64,000 nt of DNA from Myxococcota bacterium. Lineage in GTDB: Bacteria > Myxococcota > B64-G9. The notes below the pieces were generated by a model. It searched no databases. It worked only from the letters and a program-made list of their open reading frames with translations, and was not told the origin of the DNA. The stretch is from the NCBI GenBank assembly GCA_022710975.1, contig JAKLGA010000015.1:62001-126000 (forward strand), written 5' to 3'. Below are positions 43,249 to 51,143 of the stretch, one piece after another (positions within the stretch are counted from its first letter, which is position 1; each line of letters starts with the position of its first letter). Made by a program: the position numbers and the translations under genes.

Positions 43249-44748
43249 TCAGCTCGCGCTGGCGCGGGTGGCCAGCGCTCCACGGGACTCCGGCAGGTGC
43301 GGCGAGTGGGCCCCGCAGGACTCCATGGCCTGCAGCTCCTCGTCGCTGGCCGGGTAGAAGCCGAGCTCCTGCAGCACCTTGAGCTTGGGCCGCACCTGGG
43401 TCTCCAGCCCCACGTGGAAGAAGCCGGGGAAGATGGCCGGGTGGGCCCGGATGAAATCGAAGATGGCCTGGTGCTCGGGGCGCACCTCGATGCGCGCGAA
43501 GCGGCTCACCTCGTGCCCGGTGATCATGTACTCGGGCAGCAGATCCGGGGCGAACTCGAGCCGGGCCGGGTCCACCTCGCGCTGGAAGATCTCCGTCTGC
43601 GGCAGCAGGCACAGCAAGGACGGCAGGATGCGCGCGCCCAGCATGCGGAAGGAGACCATCTGGAACACCGACTGGTGGAAGTCCGTCATGTCCTCGAAGG
43701 GGAAGCCCCACACGTAGAAGAGATCCACCCGCCGGAAGCGCTCGACCGCCCGCTGCACCACGGGGATGACGTCCGCGGCGCGGAAGCCCTTGCGGGTGCG
43801 CTCGAGCACCCGGTCCGAGCCGGACTCCACCCCGAAGCGGATCTCCACGCAGCCCGTGCCCGCCATGGCCTCCATCATCTCGGGGTCGGTCAGGTTGATG
43901 CGCCCGAAGGCCTTCCACTTCACCGGCAGGCCCGCGCGCCGCATCTCCTCGCAGAAGTCGAGCACCGGCGCGCGGCCGGACACGAAGAACTCATCCTGGA
44001 ACAGCACCAGCTCGGCGCCCGCCTGCTCGTGCAGGAAGCGGATCTCCTCCACGATGGCGCGCGGGGAGCGGTGCACGCTCTTCAGATCCCAGATGGGCGC
44101 CACCGAGCAGAAGGTGCACGGGTAGGGGCAGCCGCGCGAGGTGATGGTGTTGAAGCCGGTGTAGCGCTGGAGCGGCAGGTGGTGGTAGGCTGGCCTGGGC
44201 AGCGCGTCCAGGTCCTCGATGCGCGGCGGCCGGGGGGTGTGCACCACGCGCTCGCCGTCGCGGTAGGAGACGCCCGGCACCGCGGCCAGCGCCTCGTGGA
44301 GCGGCCGGCCGCTCGCCAGCGCCGCGACCAGCAGCGGGGCCGAGCGCTCGGACTCCCCGCGCACGATCAGATCCACCCAGGGGAAGGCGCGCAGGATGGG
44401 CTCCTCCACGCTCTTGGGCCCCACCCCCGCCAGCACCAGGGTACGGTCCGGCCAGCGCTGCTTGACCGCGCGCATGGCCAGCAGGGTGAAGGGCAAGAGG
44501 TTCGCCATGCAGGAGAAGCCGATCACCGGGGCCGGGTCCTCGAGCGCGCGCAGGATCTCCCCGGGGCTGAAGGGGTCCTCGGCCTCGTGGAGCTGGTAGT
44601 CGCGCAGATCGACCCGGTAGCCCGCGGCCTCCAGGGCGGCGGTCACGTACAGCGGCCCCAGCGGCAGGTGGCGCTCGCGCTCCACCATGTCGAAGTACCG
44701 CACGTAGAGCATGTTGAGGTTGAGGATGGTGATGTGGGCCGGGTTCAA
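43249..44748 (-). CDS. Radical SAM protein with B12-binding-like N-terminal domain
   Basis: A 499-residue protein. TTG 44748 follows the upstream gene by 3 nt and has a GAGGAG site. The N-terminal ~150 residues resemble a cobalamin-binding Rossmann fold but lack the classical DxHxxG motif. The radical SAM core has the CxxxCxxC cluster in RGCPYPCTFCS (Cys207, 211, 214), followed by typical elements (ELVLFQDEFFV, IRFGVESGSD). Members methylate or rearrange unreactive carbons in natural products, lipids or peptides. Close coupling to a Tat-exported repeat protein suggests that protein as substrate or partner. Proximity to the sterol/isoprenoid genes leaves a lipid substrate open. Confidence 0.85.
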   Translation of the reverse strand: MNPAHITILNLNMLYVRYFDMVERERHLPLGPLYVTAALEAAGYRVDLRDYQLHEAEDPFSPGEILRALEDPAPVIGFSCMANLLPFTLLAMRAVKQRWPDRTLVLAGVGPKSVEEPILRAFPWVDLIVRGESERSAPLLVAALASGRPLHEALAAVPGVSYRDGERVVHTPRPPRIEDLDALPRPAYHHLPLQRYTGFNTITSRGCPYPCTFCSVAPIWDLKSVHRSPRAIVEEIRFLHEQAGAELVLFQDEFFVSGRAPVLDFCEEMRRAGLPVKWKAFGRINLTDPEMMEAMAGTGCVEIRFGVESGSDRVLERTRKGFRAADVIPVVQRAVERFRRVDLFYVWGFPFEDMTDFHQSVFQMVSFRMLGARILPSLLCLLPQTEIFQREVDPARLEFAPDLLPEYMITGHEVSRFARIEVRPEHQAIFDFIRAHPAIFPGFFHVGLETQVRPKLKVLQELGFYPASDEELQAMESCGAHSPHLPESRGALATRASAS

Positions 44749-44751
44749 CGC

Positions 44752-45642
44752 TCACTCCTCGCGCGGGCGGATGCCGCGGGTGGGGCTGGGGGTGTCGGGG
44801 CGCGGCGGCGGCGCCTCGTCGGCGTCGGGCCGGCCGCCGTCCGGCGCCCCGCCCTGCCAGCCCGGGGGCGGCTCGGCGAAGCCGCCGCCCTGGCCGGCGT
44901 CCGGGCGCGGGGGCGGGGGATCGGGCCGGGCGCCGCCGGGAGGGGAGGGCACGCGGTCGGGCCGGGGCGGGGGCCAGTCCGGGGCCGCCCCGCCCGTCTC
45001 CTGCATGAGGGGCGCCTCGGGTCGGGCCGGGGGCGGCTCGTCCGGGGCGGCGCCGCCCTTGTTGGTCATGGGGCGGACCTCGGGCCGGGGCGGGGGCTCG
45101 TGCGGGGCCGCCCCGCCCTCGGTGTCCATGAGCCGGTTGTCGGGCCGCGGCGTGGCGTCGTCGGGGCTGATGCCCCGGGTCTTGGGGGGCTGGGCCGGGC
45201 GATCGGGCGCGGGCTCCTCGGGCGCGGCGCCGGCGTCCGCCGCGCCGCTGCCGCGCGGGCAGCCCTCCAGGGCCGCGCCGCCCAGCAGCACCACGGCCGT
45301 GGCCGCGGTCTTGCGCAGGAAGTCCCGGCGGGTGGGCTCGGGCGGCGGCACGGCCTGGGCCATGGCCCGGAGCTGCTCCGCGGGCACCGCCTCGAGGATG
45401 GCGCGCTCGCTGGCGGTGAGCTCCACGCCGGCCGGGCCGGCCACGGCCGCGCGCTTCTCGATGAGCTCCTGCAGGAAGGCGCGCTCCACGGCCGCCAGCC
45501 GGAGCAGCCGCTGCAGGCCGACCGGCACCGGGAACGAGGCCGCGGGCGCCTCGGGCGGCCGTCCGCCCACGATGGTGGTGCGCGGGGAGGGGGTCGGGTC
45601 GGCCTCGGGCTCGTCGCCTTCGAACATGCGGATGCGGCTCAT
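44752..45642 (-). CDS. Tat-exported proline-rich repeat lipoprotein, partner of radical SAM protein
   Basis: A 296-residue protein from ATG 45642 (AAGGAGA site). The order is unusual. About 105 cytoplasmic-looking residues (helical, VERAFLQELIEKRAAV) precede an internal twin-arginine signal TRRDFLRKTAATAVVLLGG and a lipobox-like ALEGC. The remainder is Gly/Pro-rich and repetitive: GGAAP-xx-PPP-RP occurs at least three times at ~22-residue period, each preceded by M/T-x-x-K/E-GG, with looser repeats to the C-terminus. I do not recognise a named family. The layout (leader-like helical region, export signal, repeated core, adjacent radical SAM gene) suggests a post-translationally modified exported peptide or surface protein. 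Confidence 0.75.
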   Translation of the reverse strand: MSRIRMFEGDEPEADPTPSPRTTIVGGRPPEAPAASFPVPVGLQRLLRLAAVERAFLQELIEKRAAVAGPAGVELTASERAILEAVPAEQLRAMAQAVPPPEPTRRDFLRKTAATAVVLLGGAALEGCPRGSGAADAGAAPEEPAPDRPAQPPKTRGISPDDATPRPDNRLMDTEGGAAPHEPPPRPEVRPMTNKGGAAPDEPPPARPEAPLMQETGGAAPDWPPPRPDRVPSPPGGARPDPPPPRPDAGQGGGFAEPPPGWQGGAPDGGRPDADEAPPPRPDTPSPTRGIRPREE

Positions 45643-45671
45643 GGCGCTCTCCTTGGTCTGGGGTCCCCTGG

Positions 45672-45701
45672 AGCATAACCTCCCGTCGCCTCCGCGGACA
45701 A
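45672..45701 (-). promoter_or_regulatory. Possible sigma-70 promoter for the Tat-protein/radical SAM operon
   Basis: On the minus strand, TTGTCC (45701-45696) and TATGCT (45677-45672) are separated by 18 bp and lie 30 nt upstream of the start. The match is moderate; no other candidate stands out in the gap. Confidence 0.35.
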
Positions 45702-45717
45702 GCCGGCTCACGAGGTC

Positions 45718-45731
45718 GTGCGAGATCGCGC
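45718..45731. promoter_or_regulatory. Palindromic site GTGCGAGATCGCGC upstream of HMG-CoA synthase
   Basis: Differs by one base from the site next to aroF (GTGCGAGATCGCAC) and resembles the one between ispA and fni. It lies about 112 bp upstream of the -24 element of mvaS, a usual distance for a sigma-54 activator site. Confidence 0.45.
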
Positions 45732-45835
45732 CTGGGACGCACCGGGGCGCGTTCCTGCACGCGCGATCCGCGCCCGGCGCGGCCCACGGGCGTCCAACCT
45801 TCTGCAACGCCGAGGCAATTCGGGTTCGCGTCGGC

Positions 45836-45851
45836 TGGCACCCTCCTTGCT
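45836..45851 (+). promoter_or_regulatory. Sigma-54 promoter of HMG-CoA synthase
   Basis: TGGCAC-CCTCC-TTGCT: -24 GG (45837-45838) and -12 GC (45849-45850) at the obligatory 12-nt register, matching the RpoN consensus TGGCAC-N5-TTGC. Transcription would start near 45862, leaving a ~28-nt leader with the ribosome site. Confidence 0.8.
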
Positions 45852-45889
45852 CTGTCTGCCGATCGGATTCAGCCACGAGAGGAGCACGC

Positions 45890-47185
45890 GTGAACTCCAG
45901 CTTGCGGTTCGGCCTCGAGGCCCTGAGCGTCCACATCCCCCGCCACCACCTGGAGATGGGCGAGCTGGCCCGCGCCACCGGGGTCGATCCCCAGAAGTAC
46001 CTGCAGGGCCTGGGCGTCCAGAGCATGGCCGTGGCCGCCCCGGACGAGGACCCGGTCACCATGGCCTGCGAGGCGGCCGGCGCCCTGCTGCGGGACTACC
46101 GCGTCGATCCGGCCTGCCTCGGGCTGCTGGTGGTCGGCTCGGAGAGCGGGGTGGACGAGGCCAAGCCCATCGCCACCTTCGTGCACGGCCTGCTCGGGCT
46201 GCCCCCCGGCTGCCGCACCTTCGACACCAAGCACGCCTGCTACGGCGCCACCGCGGCGCTGCGCCTGGCGCTCGACTGGTGCGAGGCGCGCGGCGCGCGG
46301 GCCGGCAAGAAGGCGCTCGTCGTGGCCAGCGACATCGCCCGCTACGAGGTCGGCTCGGCCGGCGAGCCCACCCAGGGCGCGGGCGCGGTGGCCATGCTCG
46401 TCTCGGACGAGCCCGCGCTGCTCGCCGTCGAGCCCTGGCCCGAGGCGGTCTTCACCCAGGACGTGATGGACTTCTGGCGCCCCAACTACACCGCCTGCGC
46501 CCGGGTGGACGGCCAGGTCAGCATCCAGTGCTACCTGCGCGCGCTGGAGCACTGCTGGGGCGACTTCGAGCGCCAGTCGCGCCTGGGCTTCGACGACTAC
46601 GAGCACATGCTGTTCCACGTGCCGTTCCCCAAGATGGCCTACAAGGCCTTCCGCGCGCTGCACGAGCGCGAGGCGGCCCGGCGGGGCGGAGAGCTGCCCG
46701 GGCTGGACGCCCTGTTCGCCGAGCGCACCGAGCCGGGCCTGTGGGTGAACCGCCTGGTGGGCAACGTGTACTCGGGCTCGCTGTACCTGTCGCTGGCGGG
46801 GCTCCTGGAGCGCGGGGACCGGCGGGTGGAGGGCGCCCGGGTGGGGCTGTTCTCCTACGGCTCGGGCTGCTGCGCCGAGTGGTTCTCGGCCCGGGTGGGG
46901 CCGGACGCGGGCGCCTGGCGGGGGCGGGTGGGCATCGCCGAGGCGCTCCGGCACCGCCGGGCGCTCGAGCACGCGGAGTACCTGCAGTTCCGCGCCCTGG
47001 CCGAGCACCTGGCCCAGGACGACTCCTGCCTGGAGCCGCTGCCCGGGCCGTCCGCCCGCCCGCGACCCCAGTACCTGGGGGTGCGCGGGGATCGCCGTCA
47101 GTACCGCGCCCCCGCGCGGGCCTGCGCCGGCCAGGCCGCCGAGGCCGACTCCGCCCTGGCGCTCGCCGCCGGCGCCCTTCGCTGA
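45890..47185 (+). CDS. mvaS: Hydroxymethylglutaryl-CoA synthase
   Basis: A 431-residue enzyme; GTG 45890 has an AGAGGAG site. It condenses acetyl-CoA with acetoacetyl-CoA to HMG-CoA, the first committed step of the mevalonate pathway, in the cytosol. Catalytic Cys117 lies in FDTKHACYGAT. Other family segments are GSAGEPTQGAGAVAMLV, HVPFPKMAYKAFRALHE (catalytic His) and NVYSGSLYLSLAGLLE. A near-perfect sigma-54 promoter lies upstream, and the other early pathway enzymes (HMG-CoA reductase, mevalonate kinase) are encoded 9 kb downstream behind a similar promoter. It is divergent from the radical SAM operon. Confidence 0.95.
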   Translation: MNSSLRFGLEALSVHIPRHHLEMGELARATGVDPQKYLQGLGVQSMAVAAPDEDPVTMACEAAGALLRDYRVDPACLGLLVVGSESGVDEAKPIATFVHGLLGLPPGCRTFDTKHACYGATAALRLALDWCEARGARAGKKALVVASDIARYEVGSAGEPTQGAGAVAMLVSDEPALLAVEPWPEAVFTQDVMDFWRPNYTACARVDGQVSIQCYLRALEHCWGDFERQSRLGFDDYEHMLFHVPFPKMAYKAFRALHEREAARRGGELPGLDALFAERTEPGLWVNRLVGNVYSGSLYLSLAGLLERGDRRVEGARVGLFSYGSGCCAEWFSARVGPDAGAWRGRVGIAEALRHRRALEHAEYLQFRALAEHLAQDDSCLEPLPGPSARPRPQYLGVRGDRRQYRAPARACAGQAAEADSALALAAGALR

Positions 47186-47193
47186 GGGCGGAC

Positions 47194-48411
47194 CTACCTG
47201 GCGCCGGCCTGGGCGTCCACGAACTTCACCGCCTGCATGTACTCCCAGCCCGTGCTCTGGCGAACGAGCTGGATGGCCTCGTTGCGCTGGCCAGCCCCGA
47301 GCAGCGCGCGCAGCCGCGCCGGCGCGTCACCCTCGGCCGGGAAGCGCTCGAGCGGCCAGCCCGGGCAGTCCTCGCGCGCCTGCGGGGAGTTCAGGTGCAC
47401 CGTCACGAACCGGCGGAACGTCGCGCAGTCGGCCCACCTCTTCATCAGCCGGTACACGCGGGCTTGCTGCTCGGCCGTGTAGCCCGCTTGCGGGCCCATG
47501 GCCCTGTCGACGAGCTGTTTCCGAAACTCCTCGGGGAGCCTGTCGAAGAACTCCATGACCACGTCGTGGGCCAGATCGTCCACGGGCCAGGAGGGCAGCA
47601 ACCTGGGGGCGGCCGCCTGCACGCAGGCGCCGTCCTCGATGAACAGGCACAGATCCAGGACCGCCTTGAGGGTCTTCGGGGAAGCCTGCGGGGCGAGCAA
47701 GCCGGCGACCTTGGCGTCCAGCGCGGTCCGCCAGGTGGCCGACACCTCCGCGTGGTTGCGGGTGATGTTGGGAACCAGCGTCCAGGTGTGGCTGCAGGCC
47801 GGCCACAGCGCCAGCAGGGGCGCCTCGAGCGGCGTGCCCGGGGCGGCGTCCTCGAGCGCCTCCCAGAAACCGCGCGCCCCGGGGATCGCGCACCGGTCCG
47901 GCTGCTCGGCCGCCACCGCCAGGGCCCGCAGCGCGAGCTGCTCGCTCGACGGCACCTTGGACCAGTCCGGCTCGCCCTGGGCCGGGAGCTGGGCGCCGGG
48001 GAGATCCAGGGAGAAGGGCGCCCCCCGCGCCAGCAGGTGGAGGAGCCGGCGCTCCTCGCGCGCGAGCCGCCAGGACAGGAGCAGGTGCTGGCCGTCCGGG
48101 GACACCTGCGCGCTCGCCCGTCCCACGGCCGCGTCCACCTCGGCCTGGCTGGGGGCCCGCTCGGCGTCGGACAGCCGCTCCAGCGCGATGCTGGGGCGGT
48201 CCCCGATGGTGAGCGACAGCGCCATGCCCTTCTCGTGCTCGAGGCCCACGGCCCGGGCGGCCCACCTGATGGAGGTGTCGTCGAGGCTGCGGGCTGCCAG
48301 GACGACGTCCTGGCCGCCCGCCTGCGCCAGCACGCGGGTCGCGGTGTGCTCCGGACCCTTGCAGGCGGGCAGGCAGAGCAGCAGCAGCGCGACGGTCGGG
48401 GCCGGTCTCAT
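47194..48411 (-). CDS. Lipoprotein of unknown function with L7/L12-like C-terminal motif
   Basis: A 405-residue lipoprotein (LLLLCLPAC, Cys17). The middle region is helical without a recognisable domain. The last ~40 residues (ARLRALLGAGQRNEAIQLVR, then QSTGWEYMQAVKFVDAQ) follow the pattern of the ribosomal L7/L12 C-terminal-like module seen in other bacterial proteins of unknown role. ATG 48411 has an adequate GAGG site. It is convergent with mvaS across 8 bp and has no operon partner. Function is unknown. Confidence 0.65.
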   Translation of the reverse strand: MRPAPTVALLLLCLPACKGPEHTATRVLAQAGGQDVVLAARSLDDTSIRWAARAVGLEHEKGMALSLTIGDRPSIALERLSDAERAPSQAEVDAAVGRASAQVSPDGQHLLLSWRLAREERRLLHLLARGAPFSLDLPGAQLPAQGEPDWSKVPSSEQLALRALAVAAEQPDRCAIPGARGFWEALEDAAPGTPLEAPLLALWPACSHTWTLVPNITRNHAEVSATWRTALDAKVAGLLAPQASPKTLKAVLDLCLFIEDGACVQAAAPRLLPSWPVDDLAHDVVMEFFDRLPEEFRKQLVDRAMGPQAGYTAEQQARVYRLMKRWADCATFRRFVTVHLNSPQAREDCPGWPLERFPAEGDAPARLRALLGAGQRNEAIQLVRQSTGWEYMQAVKFVDAQAGAR

Positions 48412-48554
48412 GCGGGCCTCCTCGGGGTGGGTCCACGGCGTGGCCAGACGCTGGCCATGGTAGCGCGCGGAGGGCTTCCCGGGAAGTCGGGCGCGAGGGA
48501 CAATGCCGCGGAGAGCGACTGGAGCTTCCGTCTACTGGTCCACGGAGGGTTGCC

Positions 48555-49142
48555 ATGAGACGAGGCTGGCGCCATCTCGGTCGGCTCGCGACCTGGGCGG
48601 TCCTGCTGCTGGCGCTGGGCGCCACGCCCGCGGGCGCGGCGGGGCCCGCCGGGCCGCCCGAGCCCGCGCTGCGGGCCGAGCTGCGGGGGAACGATGGCCG
48701 GCAGCCCGTCTTCCGGGTAGAGTACCGCAGCCCCGTCCACTTCCTGCTGTTCTCGAACCAGGACGGGCTGCGGGTCTTCCAGGAGTGGTGCTCCTGGGGT
48801 TACTTCACCCGCTCCTTCAGCGCCCGGCAGGTGGGTGGCGCGGCCCGGGAGTTCGTCCTACGCCGGAACCCCAATCAGGCCTGGACCAAGAACTTCCCGG
48901 CCACCCACTCGCTCGACCGCGGCGCGTTCCTGATCACCTCGGCCGATCTGTGCGACGGCTCCTGGATCGCCGAGCCGGCCCTGCCGCTCGAGGACCTCGA
49001 GCTCGAGCTGGTGGGTCACTTCGAGATCAAGCCGGACGAGGAGACCGTCGAGCAGAAGGTGTGGACCGGCAGGCTGTCCACCCGCCCGCTCACCGCCATC
49101 CTCGGCCGCGACTGTGTCGAGGTGCTCAACCGCCGGAGGTGA
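48555..49142 (+). CDS. Secreted protein of unknown function
   Basis: A 195-residue protein with a signal peptide (WAVLLLALGATPAGA) and an expected beta-rich fold. It has two Cys that could form a disulfide (QEWCSWGYF, ADLCDGSW) and a C-terminal Cys in GRDCVEVL. It looks like a small periplasmic beta-sandwich (YRSPVHFLLFSNQDGLRVF) but matches no family I can name. The 143-base gap upstream shows nothing convincing beyond a GGAGG ribosome site at the start. It is convergent with the cyclase gene. Confidence 0.65.
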   Translation: MRRGWRHLGRLATWAVLLLALGATPAGAAGPAGPPEPALRAELRGNDGRQPVFRVEYRSPVHFLLFSNQDGLRVFQEWCSWGYFTRSFSARQVGGAAREFVLRRNPNQAWTKNFPATHSLDRGAFLITSADLCDGSWIAEPALPLEDLELELVGHFEIKPDEETVEQKVWTGRLSTRPLTAILGRDCVEVLNRRR

Positions 49143-49167
49143 CCCGCCGCCGCCCCTCCGCGCGCGC

Positions 49168-51120
49168 TCATCCGGGCAGGGCGGCGTCGTACTCGCTGAG
49201 CGCCCAGACGGGGAAGTAGCGCCGGTAGTTGTCGTAGTCGATCAGCGTCGAGTGGTTGAACACCCCGACCAGCGGCTCGCGCGGCCAGCCGCCGTCCGCC
49301 TCCTGGCGGGCCAGCAGGAAGCGGGCCGCGCGCCGGGCGGGCTCGGTGCCGCCGAGCCCCGCCTGCACCAGCGCCGAGAGCGCCCAGGCGGTCTGGGCCG
49401 CCAGGCCCTCCGCGGCCGGCACCCAGCGGCGCTCCGCGCACGAGCTGCCGTCCTCGCCGAAGCCGCCGTCGCCGCGCTGCTTGCCGATCAGGAAGCCGCA
49501 GGCGCGCTGCAGGTCGCGATCGCCGGGCGCGGCCCCGGCCGCGCGCAGGCCCCGCACCCCGAACCAGGCCGCGTAGGAGAAGCACACCGCCCACGAGCCC
49601 ACCCAGGAGCCGTCCGGGCGCTGCTGCCCGCGGATGAAGCGCGCCCCGCGCTCGAGCGCCCGCCCGATGGGCCGCTCGAAGCGCCCGGGGAAGCGCGCCC
49701 GCGCCCGGGCCAGCGCCTGCAGGCAGGAGGAGGTGCACTCCACGTAGGGGTGCTCGACCATGATGCCGGCGAACACCTGCGAGGGGTTCAGCCACTCGAG
49801 CCAGGCGCCGGCCCGCTGCAGCTCGTAGGTGGCGAAGCCGCCCGAGGGGTTCTGGTAGCCGAGCAGCAGCCGGCTCGCGTCCTCCAGCCGCTCCGCGGGC
49901 ACCGCGCCCCGGGTCAGGCCCCAGGCCTCCAGGCCGAGCGCGGCCTTGAGCCCCTCGGCCGTGCAGTCCGAGATCGGCCAGCCGTGGGCGCGGTCGGAGA
50001 AGGGCCAGCCGCCCCGGCTGGGGTGACGGAAGTAGCGCGCGTGCTCGGGCAGGTCGTCCAGCACCTGGTTGTCGCGGATGAAGTCCTGGGCGCGCTCCAG
50101 GGCCGCGCGCGCGGCCGCCGGCTGGGGCGAGGCCAGGATGGCCTGGACCGCGAAGGCCGTGTCCCACAGGGCGGTCGAGTTGTAGCCGTTGAACAGGATC
50201 CCCTCGGGGGTCTCCTGCAGGTACTGCTCCAGGGCCGCGAAGCTGCGCCGGAAGCGCTCGCCGCCGGGCTCGGCGAAGTGGTGCACCAGCGCGTTCAGCA
50301 CGCTGTTGACCGGGCCGATGTCGAGGTCCTGGGTGGCCTGATCCTCGTAGCAGATGTGGTCATAGAGCTCGTCCAGCGCCCGCGCGCGCAGCGCCGGCCG
50401 GTGGCGGGCGTCGTAGGCGGCCATCAGCTCGGCCGCCGCGCGGTACAGCCGGGTGATCGGGTAGCGGTCGTCGCAGGCGGCCACGCTGTGGCGGTGCGCG
50501 GCGAAGGGGACCTCCGCCCAGGGCCGGTCGTACAGCTCCCGCCGGAGCGCCCGGGTGAGCTCGCCCTCGGGCGCGCAGGCCCTGCGGCCGAACAGCCAGG
50601 CCATGGGCAGGTAGACCTGGCGGGTGTGGCACCACAGCCTGCCCGGGTGGATGGGCAGCGCGCGCGGCAGCAGCCACAGCTCGGGCAGCACCGGGGACAG
50701 CCCATCGTAGGGGTAGAGCCCGAGCGTGGCGAGCAGCAGCTTGCCCCAGCTCGCGGCCCCCACGGGCGTGCCCTGGGCGTGGATCCAGCGCCGGGCCCGG
50801 GCGGCGTGCAGCTCGGAGGCGTCCGCGCCCAGCACGCGCATGGCCACGTAGCCGAGCGCGGTGGTGAACAGGCAGCCCCCGCGGTCCTCGGTGTGCAGCC
50901 CCAGGCTGCCGTTCGGGTTCTGCACCCGCCGCAGGTAGCGCAGCATGCCCGCCCGGCGCTCCTCCGGGATGGCCTGCCCGGCGGCGTGGCACACGGCCAC
51001 GTACATGGGCAGCAGGAACATGGGGCCGCCGTACTCGCCGCGCCAGGCGCCGTCGGCCTGCTGGCGACCGGTCAGGTGCTCGACGCCGCGGGCCACGGCC
51101 CGCCGGACCTCGGCGCGCAT
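49168..51120 (-). CDS. Oxidosqualene cyclase, cycloartenol-synthase type
   Basis: A 650-residue triterpene cyclase; ATG 51120 has GAGGAGG. It carries the oxidosqualene-cyclase motif DCTAE (Asp385, GWPISDCTAE), not the DxDD(T) of squalene-hopene cyclases. It also has CHTRQVYLPM, LWDTAFAVQAI and several QW repeats (QRPDGSWVGSW, QEADGGW). Residues equivalent to plant cycloartenol synthase Tyr410, His477 and Ile481 are Tyr313, His379 and Ile383; lanosterol synthases differ at these positions. It should cyclise 2,3-oxidosqualene to a cycloartenol-like sterol precursor. It is last in the ispA-aroF-U32-cyclase operon. No squalene epoxidase gene is in the window. Confidence 0.92.
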   Translation of the reverse strand: MRAEVRRAVARGVEHLTGRQQADGAWRGEYGGPMFLLPMYVAVCHAAGQAIPEERRAGMLRYLRRVQNPNGSLGLHTEDRGGCLFTTALGYVAMRVLGADASELHAARARRWIHAQGTPVGAASWGKLLLATLGLYPYDGLSPVLPELWLLPRALPIHPGRLWCHTRQVYLPMAWLFGRRACAPEGELTRALRRELYDRPWAEVPFAAHRHSVAACDDRYPITRLYRAAAELMAAYDARHRPALRARALDELYDHICYEDQATQDLDIGPVNSVLNALVHHFAEPGGERFRRSFAALEQYLQETPEGILFNGYNSTALWDTAFAVQAILASPQPAAARAALERAQDFIRDNQVLDDLPEHARYFRHPSRGGWPFSDRAHGWPISDCTAEGLKAALGLEAWGLTRGAVPAERLEDASRLLLGYQNPSGGFATYELQRAGAWLEWLNPSQVFAGIMVEHPYVECTSSCLQALARARARFPGRFERPIGRALERGARFIRGQQRPDGSWVGSWAVCFSYAAWFGVRGLRAAGAAPGDRDLQRACGFLIGKQRGDGGFGEDGSSCAERRWVPAAEGLAAQTAWALSALVQAGLGGTEPARRAARFLLARQEADGGWPREPLVGVFNHSTLIDYDNYRRYFPVWALSEYDAALPG

Positions 51121-51143
51121 GGGGACCTCCTCGGCTGCCCGGG

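Noticed and set aside
49168-51120. Squalene-hopene cyclase as identity of the triterpene cyclase
   Set aside because: The DxDD(T) motif is absent; GWPISDCTAE and CHTRQVYLPM are oxidosqualene-cyclase features.
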